DNA of 12,500 nucleotides from contig KV908383.1 of NCBI GenBank assembly GCA_002005505.1, positions 115,001 to 127,500 of the forward strand. The letters run 5' to 3'. The DNA comes from Botryococcus braunii (Eukaryota > Chlorophyta > Trebouxiophyceae). Both the position numbers and the translations under genes were made by a program. Below are positions 1 through 7,096 of the stretch, piece by piece (position 1 is the stretch's first letter; each line of letters starts with the position of its first letter). The notes under the pieces are model-generated. The model saw nothing but the letters and a program-made list of their open reading frames with translations, had not been told where the DNA came from and made no database searches.

Positions 1-54
<54 letters not shown>

Positions 55-344
55 GTGCGTGTGTGTGTCTCTCTCTCACTCCCCCTTCCTTCCCCCTCCT
101 CTCTTTTCCTCTCCCTGCCTCCGTCTCCCCACCTCTCCAACCCCCCCCCCTGCTCTGTGTGCGCAAGCGCGTGTGCCTATGCCCCTTCCTCAGCATTCGT
201 AATGCGAGAGTGAGCTTATGGAGTCATGCCGAGACCTTGGAGTCCATGTGCAAGCGAACTCATGATCTAGGGCGTTTGAGTTTTTGATTGATGTCATTCT
301 GAGGGTCGCATGTGCGCTCCCAAGTGGGGCTGTGGCACGTGCAG
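1..344 (+). other. PREP intron, 3' part, with (TC)n and (TG)n tracts
   Basis: This stretch has no coding segment I can recognise and is read as the end of an intron of the prolyl oligopeptidase gene. It opens with an almost pure TC repeat (1-54), a short TG tract and more TC (about 57-78), then C/T-rich sequence to about 150. It ends in an acceptor-like GTGCAG at 339-344, after which conserved PREP coding sequence begins with a split Gly codon. The exon that should precede it, carrying the nucleophile serine, is not in the window. Confidence 0.6.
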
Positions 345-481
345 GGCACGCGTGGGTGACCGACTATGGCAGTGCGGAAAAGGAGGCTGACTTCAAGGTC
401 TTGTACGCTTATTCGCCAGTCCACAACGTACGCCAGCCCCTCGGGGTACCCAGCAGTATCCAGCTTTTCTGCTGACGACCG
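345..481 (+). CDS. PREP: Prolyl oligopeptidase, penultimate coding exon, with a frame break
   Basis: Prolyl oligopeptidase (family S9A) cleaves short peptides after proline; it is usually cytosolic. The exon codes part of its C-terminal alpha/beta-hydrolase domain. From 347 it reads HAWVTDYG, then SPVHNVRQP, both matching the family. From 454, in another frame, it reads QQYPAFLLTTG, the strand just before the catalytic Asp; this is completed by DHDDRVV in the next exon. Acceptor CAG is at 342-344 and donor G|GTAGGG at 481/482; both introns are phase 1, splitting a Gly codon. The frames disagree by one base, and the switch lies between about 437 and 454. A GGGG run at 443-446 is the likely site: with five G the exon would be 138 nt and open throughout, reading GGTQQYP across the join. 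As given, frame 2 stops at TGA 473-475. This may be an assembly error or a real lesion. The exon assignment is firm; the coding status is not. Confidence 0.85.
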
Positions 482-759
482 GTAGGGCCCCCAATGCCCC
501 TGCCCCTAACCACTTTCTGCCAAAGAAAGGTATGTGACTTGGTCCGGCTCTTGCGGGTGGTTGTTTAGGGCCTGCCAGGCGTAGTATAACACACTTTTGC
601 ACATTATTGGAAAGAGCGGGGTGGTGGTGATGATGGTGTGATTGATGGCTCAGCCAACATCTGGTGGGCTCGCCCTTTTCAAGGACATGTCCACACTGGC
701 GTAATGTATGGCACAACGGGATACACGGTCCTCTTTGCGTGTGCATATGCACTCTACCC

Positions 760-982
760 CCCTCCCCCTCCCCTTCTCTCTCTTTCCCTCCTTGACTCCC
801 GCTCCCCTCCCCGCCCTCCCCCCAACTTTTCCTCCCTGTCCCCCATCACACACTGTCTGGCGGTTGACACAGCTACTCTCACATTTTCAGGGCATCTCAG
901 TCTATCCCCCCCCTCTCTCTCCCCTCCCCCCCCCCTCTCCCTCTGTGCCTGTCTGTCCCTCTCCCCCCCCCCTCTCGCTCTG

Positions 983-996
<14 letters not shown>
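760..996 (+). repeat. C/T-rich low-complexity tract
   Basis: The plus strand is almost all pyrimidine in long blocks: CTCCCC-type runs at about 759-840 and 900-996, with a short ordinary stretch near 845-895. It leads directly into the (TG)n array. Such a strand-biased tract can form triplex DNA, but that is inference. Confidence 0.75.
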
Positions 997-1034
<38 letters not shown>

Positions 1035-1061
1035 TATGAGAGTGTGTGTGTATGTGTGTAT

Positions 1062-1091
<30 letters not shown>
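997..1091 (+). repeat. (TG)n microsatellite, interrupted
   Basis: A pure TG run at 997-1027 is followed by TATG and GAGAG interruptions to about 1060, then another pure TG run to 1091. The interruptions (TGTGTATG, TATGAGAG) themselves recur, which suggests duplication within the array. It lies inside the last PREP intron. Confidence 0.95.
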
Positions 1092-1094
<3 letters not shown>

Positions 1095-1155
1095 GGGTGG
1101 GGTGGGTGGGGGTGGGTGGATGGGTGGGTGTTGGGGGGGGGGCTGAATGGGTGGG
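1092..1155 (+). other. G-rich tract, G-quadruplex candidate
   Basis: At least eight runs of three or more G occur within 64 bases, separated mostly by single T or short T/A spacers, including a run of ten G at 1133-1142. This meets the usual G3+N1-7 quadruplex pattern several times over. On the coding strand of PREP the structure could form in the pre-mRNA as well as in DNA. Confidence 0.75.
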
Positions 1156-1211
1156 TGAGTTTTCATGTGGGCTTGCATGCACAGAACGCGCCTGGTCATG
1201 TGTGCGTACGG

Positions 1212-1212
<1 letters not shown>

Positions 1213-1275
<63 letters not shown>

Positions 1276-1289
1276 GTGTGCGTGTGTGC
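1213..1289 (+). repeat. (TG)n microsatellite
   Basis: About 28 uninterrupted TG units run from 1213 to about 1270, followed by TG blocks broken by C at 1271 and 1281. This is the longer of the two TG arrays in the last PREP intron. Confidence 0.95.
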
Positions 1290-1637
1290 TCTTCTCAGGA
1301 GAATATGCCAACGGAAGGCGGAGACATGAGGAGGGAGGGAGGGGAAGGGAAGGAGGGGGGGGGGAGGGAGTGCTCGAGCGGTACTGTGAGAGCGCGGGAA
1401 AATCAAAAGGATAATCGACTCCCGCTCTCCCGCATGCCCGCTTTGGCGCCAGCTCTGTTGCTTGCCCCTCCCTCCTTGCCGCAATATCTTGCTCCATCCA
1501 GGATGACTCTCCCAGCCTTCCCCACATTTCATCGCACTGCCATCAAGGATGATTCGGGGGAGTCCTGACCCACCATAATGCTGCTAAGGCCCCATTTCGG
1601 ATGCGCTATCAACCCATCAGTCTCTGGGGCCTCGCAG

Positions 1638-1876
1638 GGGACCACGACGACAGGGTGGTGCCGCTGCACTCCCACAAGCTGATCGCAACGCTGCAGCACG
1701 TGCTGGCAGGCTCCCCGGATTCCCCGCAGCGGAACCCTCTGCTGACGCGGATTGACACGCGGGCAGGCCACGGCGCCGGGAAGCCGATCGACAAGCAGAT
1801 CGCGGAGTGGGCTGACATGGCCAGTTTTGCCGCCAAGGTGTGTGGGGCTCCCTGGCGCTACCAGGACGAGTCCTGA
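1638..1876 (+). CDS. PREP: Prolyl oligopeptidase, last coding exon (catalytic Asp and His)
   Basis: This exon codes the C-terminal end of prolyl oligopeptidase. It begins with the last two bases of a split Gly codon after acceptor CTCGCAG and reads DHDDRVVPLHS, where the Asp of the HDD triplet (codon 1646-1648) corresponds to the catalytic Asp641 of the mammalian enzyme. Then come IATLQHVL, NPLLTRIDTRAGHGAGKP with the catalytic His (codon 1769-1771, His680 equivalent), and a terminal helix with DKQIAEWADMASF. The protein stops at TGA 1874-1876, close to the usual family C-terminus. The exon is intact with no frame problem. The reading frame is open upstream to 1553, but those codons do not resemble the family, so I place the start at 1638. 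The nucleophile Ser and the propeller domain lie off the left edge. Confidence 0.92.
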
Positions 1877-2041
1877 ATTCACTTTGAACTACGAACGACC
1901 AGCAAGGGCTCTTGATGACAGCCCAAGAAGACGGTGGGCGTGGGGCTCTTGCCCCATATTCCCATCGTCGTTGAATGGCCAAGTCGCTTCATGTATTCAA
2001 GGCATGCGAACCGGCGCATTTGGCATGCGCACGTGATCAGG
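1877..2041 (+). other. PREP 3' untranslated and flanking region
   Basis: This lies directly after the PREP stop codon and presumably includes the 3' UTR. No AATAAA is visible, and I cannot place the polyadenylation site. The minisatellite begins at its end. Confidence 0.4.
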
Positions 2042-2349
2042 ATGATGGTCCCCGCACATGTGCATGTGAGCCATGATGACGGGCCGTGAGATATATGCAC
2101 GGGATTCATAATGACAAGCCCTGGACATGGGCATGTGACCATGATGACGGACCCTTGGACATATGCACGTGAACATGATGACGGGGCCCTGGACGTGGGC
2201 ACGTGACCACCATGACGGGCCCTTGGACATATGCACGTAATCATGATGATGGGCCCTGGACATGTGCACGTAACCATGATGACAGGCCCAGGACACGTGC
2301 ATGCAATCATGATGGCGGACCCTAGGGCCTGGCCAAGCGCACGTGACCC
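2042..2349 (+). repeat. Minisatellite, about nine diverged 31-41 bp units
   Basis: Units start near 2042, 2073, 2110, 2141, 2175, 2209, 2243, 2276 and 2309. The pattern is ATGATGACGGGCCC, then TGGACATGTGCACGTGACC, about 33 bp. Each unit carries a GGGCCC-like block and a CACGTG-like block, both palindromic. Units differ at several positions, so the array is old. A tenth, decayed unit may follow at 2350-2380. The minus-strand translation is repetitive (CPGPVIM-like), which reflects the repeat, not a gene. Unit spacing varies and no unique spacers exist, so this is not CRISPR. Confidence 0.88.
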
Positions 2350-3240
2350 TGATGACGGTCTCCTGATCTAAGCCTGTGAGTCCTACTGTTGGACTCTTGA
2401 AAGTGCATGGCTTCTTCATGAGGAGTGGTGAGGGACTTTGGACTATGCGCGAGACATGACTTGTGGCGGGTGCACGAGCGGTGACGGCGGCGGCGGACGC
2501 TTATGGCTGGGCACATGTGCGCGAGCACCCACATGTGGAGGCAGGCTTTCCCCGTGGTCCTGCGTGGTCATATTAGGGCTAAAGACGGACTCCCCGTATG
2601 TGCTGAGCAGCCATGAAGACTTTCTCATAGGCTGTTACGAGTGAATCGCAGCATGTGAAGTGGAAATTACTATGGTTTGCCACGTGCTCCAGTCAATGGA
2701 AAGATTTTGTGGTGTGCTGTACCCAAAACGTCTGGATAAGGGCCCTGCCAGTAACACTAGTTCCGGCACTAGCATGAGTCATTGAAATGGACTTTTGACT
2801 CCGTATGTGGGCAGTGGGCGGAACGAGAAGGTGACACGTCATTTTCCGGGAATCGTGTCATGACATGATCATGTGGAAGAAGACTTTCTGTTGGTACGTA
2901 ACGTATGTGTACACATGACTGCGTCGAATGATCGAGTGAGCTTCGTGTGGGGACGTCGATCAACAGACAAGGAGAGGGATCTTCCTCTCCGTCTTCTCCA
3001 AGCTGTTGAGGGGCGTGTGGCCCCTGAGGGGCCCACGTTTCGTCCGGTAGGGTTGGCTGGCAGCCTGCCGTCCAGTGGGCTAGAAAGCAGTGCTTCCTAT
3101 GGGAGAGGAGGCAGACGCTAGGTAGGCTGGGGGTGTGGAGAGGAAACGATGAAGAGATGGAGTGGAGGGAGACAAGGGGAGAGCGCTGTTGCATGGGAGG
3201 GTTGTTCTCCATATTCTTTGGGCAAGCCGCCGGGGGGTGG
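2350..3240. other. Intergenic, no supported gene
   Basis: I see no recognisable protein, RNA gene or mobile element in this stretch. The longest open frame (minus strand, 2769-3212) has no family motif and a Pro/Ser/His-rich composition. A 12-bp perfect palindrome, ACATGATCATGT, lies at 2863-2874. Confidence 0.5.
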
Positions 3241-3247
3241 GGAGTTT

Positions 3248-3263
3248 GGGGGGGGGGGGGGGG
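3248..3263 (+). repeat. Poly-G run, 16 bases
   Basis: Sixteen consecutive G follow a short GGGGTGGGGAG-type lead-in, making a G-rich patch at about 3232-3265. A nine-base C run at 3293-3301 lies about 30 bp further on and could pair with part of it. Confidence 0.9.
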
Positions 3264-3627
3264 AGCCGTAGACGCCCGAAGACCTGTAGACGCCCCCCCC
3301 CATGCTACTCATGGGTTGATTATCCAAGCCCGCCGTGGAGTCTCAGAGCGTCTCATGACTGAAGGCAGGGTCATTGATGACGTTTATCACCATTCATCGT
3401 GGAAGTTTCTCACGCATTGTAAGAGGCGGTGGCCCCCCAATCAAAGCAAAGGCATGATGCTTCCGATGGTGTTGTCTAACCGACTTAATCCTCAAGGACA
3501 GCTCGGATAAGCTCAGCAGCAGGCTCCGGGCGCTCGCAGCCAGTCGGTTCCCTCCTGTGCCTCGGGAGCTCCCGCACAGCCGTGAACGTCAGGGTCGGCA
3601 ACAATAAGTTATATGTTCAGTTTCTGC

Positions 3628-3664
3628 AGAAGGGCTTCTTTTTCCGTTTGAAAAAAGCCCTTCT
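3628..3664. other. Hairpin with T/A-rich inner stem
   Basis: The left arm AGAAGGGCTT (3628-3637) is followed by C and TTTTT. The right arm AAAAAAGCCCTTCT (3651-3664) pairs with it to give about 15 bp with a single bulged C and a loop of about 7 nt. It sits 33 bp before the AAG microsatellite. No transcript boundary is visible, so its role is unknown. Confidence 0.65.
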
Positions 3665-3696
3665 GTCCGTCCGGCTTGCCGCCCTGCTGTACTCTC

Positions 3697-3740
3697 AAGA
3701 AGAAGAAGAAGAAGAAGAAGAAGAAGAAGAAGAAGAAGAA
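3697..3740 (+). repeat. (AAG)n microsatellite
   Basis: About 14.7 perfect AAG units. On the plus strand it translates as poly-Glu and on the minus strand as poly-Leu or poly-Phe, so open frames over it are not gene evidence. Confidence 0.95.
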
Positions 3741-3741
3741 T

Positions 3742-3788
3742 GGGCTGAAAAGGACGCAAGAAGAAGAAGAAGAAGGGGCTGAAAAGGA
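3742..3788 (+). repeat. Duplicated flank GGGCTGAAAAGGA around a second (AAG)6
   Basis: GGGCTGAAAAGGA occurs at 3742-3754 and again at 3776-3788, with six AAG units (3758-3775) between. The simplest reading is a tandem duplication of an AAG block plus its 3' flank, giving a compound repeat with a 34-bp period. Confidence 0.85.
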
Positions 3789-4305
3789 TTGACCTTCGAG
3801 CACTCGAGCACATGGCAACGAGCCCCCGAAGGTTAAACCACGAGCTCTGTGCTCAAACTCCCATAGAGGTTAATGTTTGCTGACCAGTATTGCCCCTGGC
3901 TTTGCCTCCTGGAGAGTGTCGCACACCTCAAGACCTCGCACGGCCTTGTGAACGTTGACAAAAGTGGAGGAATTGTTGTGCAATCGCAGTGAAGTACATG
4001 TCCCACCAGCCTCTGTAGCAGCCTCCGCATGCTTGCAGCCACAACTTTATTGCTAGCCTGGACTTCAGAATTGATTTCATTCGGCCACATTGTACTACTT
4101 GAAAGGCTGTATGTTGGAGTTTGATTGGCTGCACTTTTGGCAGCCCGCGTTTTCTTTCTGCCTCCAAAAGGCAGGGGGTGTCCACAATGCAGCTACACAC
4201 GTGAATGTTCTCTGCGCTCTTCGTCCAGCATATCGATTCTGAGATCGAGCAATTCTTTCGTAACAAGCAGACACCAGCAAGTAACTTTGCTCAAACTTTT
4301 GCCCT
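3789..4305. other. Intergenic, no supported gene
   Basis: No recognisable coding, RNA or mobile-element sequence is visible. The overlapping minus-strand open frames (3833-4280) lack any known motif and do not resemble each other or a known family. Confidence 0.5.
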
Positions 4306-4327
4306 CCCCCCCCCCCCCCCCCCCCCC
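4306..4327 (+). repeat. Poly-C run, 22 bases
   Basis: Twenty-two consecutive C, the longest homopolymer in the window. It opens a C/T-rich stretch that runs to about 4455 and ends in a G-rich block GGGGGGGCGGGGGG at 4456-4469. Confidence 0.95.
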
Positions 4328-4469
4328 AAACAGCAACTCCTTCCTCCCAGGTTCCTTGCCCTCAACCCCCGTCCAGTCCCGCTCCGATCTTTTCTCCCCC
4401 CTATTCCGAAACCTTTTCCTTTGCGCCTTCCTCTCTCCCTTTCTCGCCCCGCCAGGGGGGGCGGGGGGA

Positions 4470-5718
4470 GAGATGCAAGTGTGCGTGGGTAGCTGGCCAC
4501 GTGTGCCAGTATATGTCAGCATTATGCTGTTGTACGTAAATACCGTTCAGAAGAGAGTGGCTCTGCTGACTTGGATGGAGTCCATGCGAATCCGTTGGAA
4601 GTGGTGCTCTGTTTGCAACCCAGCCGACCGAGCATGACGTGCATTCGAGGTGCATGACGTCTTTGGCGTGCCTTCAAGGTGAATCACTTCGATCAGCATC
4701 AAGAGTATTGATTTAACTTCGCATGGGACCGTTCATCGAGGCGGCATGTCAAATAACATCATGTCCTAACTTCTAAGTCAACAATTACACAAATCTCCCC
4801 TCCAAGCTTGAAAATGGTTGCAAACCACAGCTTAACACCCCCGCGCGAAAACAGGTTAAATCTCCCGTGTGTCTTCACGTCTTTACAACCACAGCAACCC
4901 ATATCAGGACTAAACAGCAAAGTCCTGGAACCACCGAGAGGGCGGGATTGGAGCCAGCTGGTCACGCCATTGTATTTATCACATCAAGATTGACAACAGT
5001 TGTCCCTTCTTCCTCCTCATATGCTCCCCACAGATACTGCCGCAAACATGCACCAACCAACAAAACTAAACTGCTGAGATGAGGTGTGACTTTCAGGACA
5101 TTGTGAAGGCTAAGAGAAGTCTGCAAAAAGAAAAGGAATGCCATAAAGAAGGGCATTTAAACCTAGGAGCTCACTCTTCCCCATACTTGCTTCTCTTCTT
5201 TCTTCCCTCCCCGCACACCAGCTTCATGAGCAAGAACTCTCCTAGCCAAGCATGCATATAGGTTCGAAAGGAAGGGCCCTCACGTGCCTTACAAGTTTTG
5301 CAGGGTCGAACGATAAAACAAAGGGTTTACAATCCTGCTCGATGTATGCGTTGCTTCGCGGGCAAAAGACAAGAGGACCATGCCAGAAATCTTCGACTTT
5401 GACTGCAGACACGTAAATGTCTGTGTGAAACCGTCAGGAAGTTTACCTCAAAACATGACATTCTTGTTTCAGGATCTCGGGCAAGTTTGCCTTGGTACAA
5501 AGATTCCTGTGGCGCGATCCTCCATGCAGCTTAGGCTCTGACAGTTGCTGCCCTTGCCACCATGGTCTCATCATCCATTCTGAAGCCCGCTGCCAGCTGA
5601 TCTCAAACTATACTTGCAGCGATATGGTTATAACATATCACTCGATTGTGCTGCATCCTCTCCACAAACGCACAATTATGGAGGTCATGTTCAAAGTTCT
5701 AATTTGAGTGTCTACCCA
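4470..5718. other. Intergenic, no supported gene
   Basis: No gene can be supported here. The only repeat I see is a diverged 21-bp direct repeat at 4638-4658 and 4667-4687, with core TTCNAGGTGNAT. This stretch covers the region beyond the 3' end of METTL26-like copy A (minus strand) and could hold part of its 3' UTR or a downstream exon, but no polyadenylation signal or acceptor stands out. Confidence 0.5.
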
Positions 5719-5782
5719 AAGCGCACGCACGCATGGGCACGCACGCATGCGCACACCCACACGCGCGTGCGCGCACACACAC
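5719..5782. other. Alternating purine-pyrimidine tract, Z-DNA candidate
   Basis: GCACGCACGCAT is repeated at 5723-5734 and 5737-5748. It is followed by CACACGCGCGTGCGCGCACACAC (about 5759-5781, alternating throughout; its core is GCGCGTGCGCGC). Alternating CG and CA steps of this length are the classical Z-DNA sequence. It merges into the (AC)n array next door. Confidence 0.7.
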
Positions 5783-5787
5783 CCCCC

Positions 5788-5793
<6 letters not shown>

Positions 5794-5861
<68 letters not shown>
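5794..5861 (+). repeat. (AC)n microsatellite downstream of METTL26-like copy A
   Basis: About 33 uninterrupted CA units, preceded by a nine-C run at 5782-5790. It starts 94 bp beyond the stop codon of copy A. Copy B has a shorter (CA)n at a similar distance. Confidence 0.95.
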
Positions 5862-5863
<2 letters not shown>

Positions 5864-5936
5864 GCACAAAAGGCTTATGCGCTAATTATGTGACAAGGGC
5901 AGAAAACTTCGAACCTATGCTGAAGTTATGTCAAGG

Positions 5937-5945
5937 CTCACCTCC
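5937..5945 (-). promoter_or_regulatory. Donor-like splice site just after copy A stop
   Basis: On the minus strand the sequence GGAG|GTGAGCC places a good 5' splice-site match 13 bases past the TAG stop (exon side ends 5942, intron side starts 5941). Copy B has AG|GTGAGTT at the matching place. This suggests a 3'-UTR intron in copy A. No acceptor was identified. Confidence 0.35.
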
Positions 5946-5954
5946 AAGGAAGCT

Positions 5955-6551
5955 CTATGCTTGCCGAAAAATCACAGAAAAGTTGTTCTGCGGCATCTCG
6001 ATGCTTGAGATGAAGCTCAAGCCATGGCTTTCAGCAACCTTTTGGACATCCTTAAGGTCCCGCACACCCCAAGCTGGGTTCATAGACCTGAGGTGCTCAT
6101 CAAAAGCTTGGTTGCTAGGAGCAGTATGCTGTCCATCGAGTTTGTATGCACCATACAGGTACAAATAGCCTCCAGGTGCCAGGATCCTCTTTGCGCCCCG
6201 CATTAAACCCTCACAGGACTCAAAGGGGGAGATGTGGATCATATTGATGCAGATAACGGCATCCGCATGCGAAACAGGCCAGTCTTCCTTGGTCGTGTCA
6301 ATTTGCAAAGGGGGCAGGACATTGTTCAACTTGAGGTCCTGCGTCCAAGCCTCAATGCTCTCGAGGCTCGATCCGTCAACGTCGCTGGGCTGGAAGTTTA
6401 GCTTCGGGAATGTTTGTGCGAATGCACAAATGTGCTCGCCAGTGCCACTGGCAATCTCAAGTACCATCCCTTTTTCAGGTAGAAAATCCTTAAGGACTTG
6501 AATTATTGGCTTTGTGTTTCGCGCAACGCTGGGCGAGGAAAGTCGAGCCAT
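5955..6551 (-). CDS. METTL26: METTL26-like (UPF0585/DUF938) methyltransferase, copy A
   Basis: This is a predicted SAM-dependent methyltransferase of the METTL26/DUF938 family, whose substrate is not established to my knowledge. The 198-residue protein is intact and unspliced over the whole domain. The SAM-binding motif I is VLEIASGTGEH (residues 30-40), then FQPSDVD (53-59, likely ribose-binding acid), PPLQIDTT (80-87), DAVICINMIHISPF (97-110), LAPGGYLYLYGAYK (124-137), NPAWGVRDL (158-166) and the C-terminal MPQNNFSVIF (186-195). Length matches human METTL26 (about 204). I chose the ATG at 6551 because it aligns without gaps to the start of copy B and has a good context (ACAATGG). An upstream in-frame ATG at 6620 adds 23 residues, entered separately. 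Stop is TAG 5957-5955. It is about 65% identical to copy B by hand count. Family and frame are near certain; the start is less so. Confidence 0.93.
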   Translation of the reverse strand: MARLSSPSVARNTKPIIQVLKDFLPEKGMVLEIASGTGEHICAFAQTFPKLNFQPSDVDGSSLESIEAWTQDLKLNNVLPPLQIDTTKEDWPVSHADAVICINMIHISPFESCEGLMRGAKRILAPGGYLYLYGAYKLDGQHTAPSNQAFDEHLRSMNPAWGVRDLKDVQKVAESHGLSFISSIEMPQNNFSVIFRQA

Positions 6552-6620
6552 TGTCAGCGCACGTCTTGGGCGAATTGCCACCTTCAACGATACACAGAAA
6601 GTAGTGCAGATTCTGCCCAT
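6552..6620 (-). other. Possible N-terminal extension of copy A (targeting peptide?)
   Basis: The frame stays open from the ATG at 6620 to the ATG at 6551; an in-frame TAG sits 9 bases upstream of 6620. The 23 extra residues (MGRICTTFCVSLKVAIRPRR, then ALT) include four Arg and one Lys and no acidic residue, as expected of a mitochondrial or plastid presequence. Copy B has no equivalent. The sequence CTTGTAATGG surrounds both this ATG and the start of copy B, so 6620 may be the ancestral start region with extra sequence gained in copy A. Which start is used cannot be told from sequence. Confidence 0.4.
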
Positions 6621-7078
6621 TACAAGCTAGCTGTGCCATACTGGTCGAAGCCTGCCAGTGACGTTTACAATGATAGAGCGTAGGACAGGGGAGGGGCCGA
6701 GTTATTCTGGGTAACAGTACAGGCTTAGGAACAGGAAGGTACAGGCTGTACCGTAAAGCATTAATAGCTAGAAAAAATCACTCTTAATTCTAAAAAGATG
6801 TAAGCGTGTGCAATGCACACTGTGCATCTGATAGTTGTTGCACTGCCCTGCTTTAGAAAAGGATTGTTGGTAGTGCAGGTGTTTGTAACAAACAGTGTAG
6901 ATTTGTTCCAACCCAAAAAAAAAAGGAACTCGCCCATACATTAGACATTCCGAAGGATTTGTTACAGTTGTACTGTACATTAGGCACTGAGACTCGTAGA
7001 ATCATCCTTCGTACTTAACCCCATTATGTGCAGCACTTCACCCGCTTGAAAAATGAAACATGACAACTAATGGACCCG
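6621..7078. other. Upstream region of copy A
   Basis: This holds the presumed promoter of the minus-strand gene. Apart from the GTAC element at 6735-6755, a short poly-A at 6915-6924 is the only notable feature. No TATA box is obvious at a convincing distance. Confidence 0.4.
6735..6755. promoter_or_regulatory. GAAGGTACAG...TACCGTA element upstream of copy A
   Basis: GGTACAG and CTGTACC (6738-6752) form 7-bp inverted arms around one central base, flanked by GAA and GTA. An equivalent element, GAAGGTACAG then TTA then TACCGTA, lies upstream of copy B at 12215-12234. It is 115 bp from the 6620 ATG and 184 bp from the 6551 ATG. The GTAC core is the binding core of SBP-box factors in green plants and algae; that link is inference and holds only if the host is of that lineage. 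Confidence 0.4.
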
Positions 7079-7094
7079 GGTGTACCGGTACACC
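7079..7094. other. Perfect 16-bp palindrome GGTGTACCGGTACACC
   Basis: The sequence equals its own reverse complement over all 16 bases and contains two GTAC cores. It directly precedes the 7097-7164 direct repeat, whose units also contain GTAC. Confidence 0.9.
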
Positions 7095-7096
7095 TT

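Larger units (their letters stand above)
482..1637 (+). other. PREP last intron, microsatellite-filled
   Basis: The intron runs from donor GTAGGG (482) to acceptor CTCGCAG (1637), about 1156 bp, phase 1. I see no coding segment in it. The last coding residues before it (YPAFLLTTG) and the first after it (DHDDRVV) adjoin in the family, so no exon is missing between them. The central 600 bp is low complexity: C/T-rich about 760-996, TG repeats 997-1091 and 1213-1289, G-rich 1092-1155 and purine-rich 1319-1369. Long open frames across it are repeat translation, such as poly-Cys-Val or poly-Thr-His. Confidence 0.75.

Noticed and set aside
437..454. Programmed ribosomal frameshift in PREP
   Set aside because: No canonical slippery heptamer or downstream structure is seen, the family has no known frameshifting, and a homopolymer length error is simpler.
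393..752. Minus-strand open frame over the PREP exon
   Set aside because: It is antisense to a clearly conserved exon and shows no motif.
708..1568. Long plus-strand open frame and overlapping minus-strand frames (754-1532)
   Set aside because: They are translations of TG, CT and G-rich repeats inside a PREP intron; the peptides are poly-Cys-Val, poly-Thr-His or poly-Pro with no family motif.
1569..1590. Possible missing PREP micro-exon (PTIMLL-like reading near ATGCTGCTA)
   Set aside because: It has an in-frame TGA, no donor and the wrong phase; the expected segment is fully supplied by YPAFLLTTG at 457-481.
2042..2349. CRISPR-like spacing
   Set aside because: Whole units repeat with drift and there are no unique spacers; it is a minisatellite in a eukaryotic genome.
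3582..3818. Open frames with poly-Glu, poly-Leu or poly-Phe
   Set aside because: They are created by the AAG microsatellite and have no conserved flanks.
4125..4655. Several overlapping open frames on both strands
   Set aside because: They span poly-C and C/T-rich sequence and code Pro-, Ser- or Gly-rich peptides without motif.
6024..6501. Plus-strand open frames inside METTL26-like copy A, and 11408-11905 inside copy B
   Set aside because: They are shadows of the conserved minus-strand genes; only the minus-strand reading shows the methyltransferase motifs.
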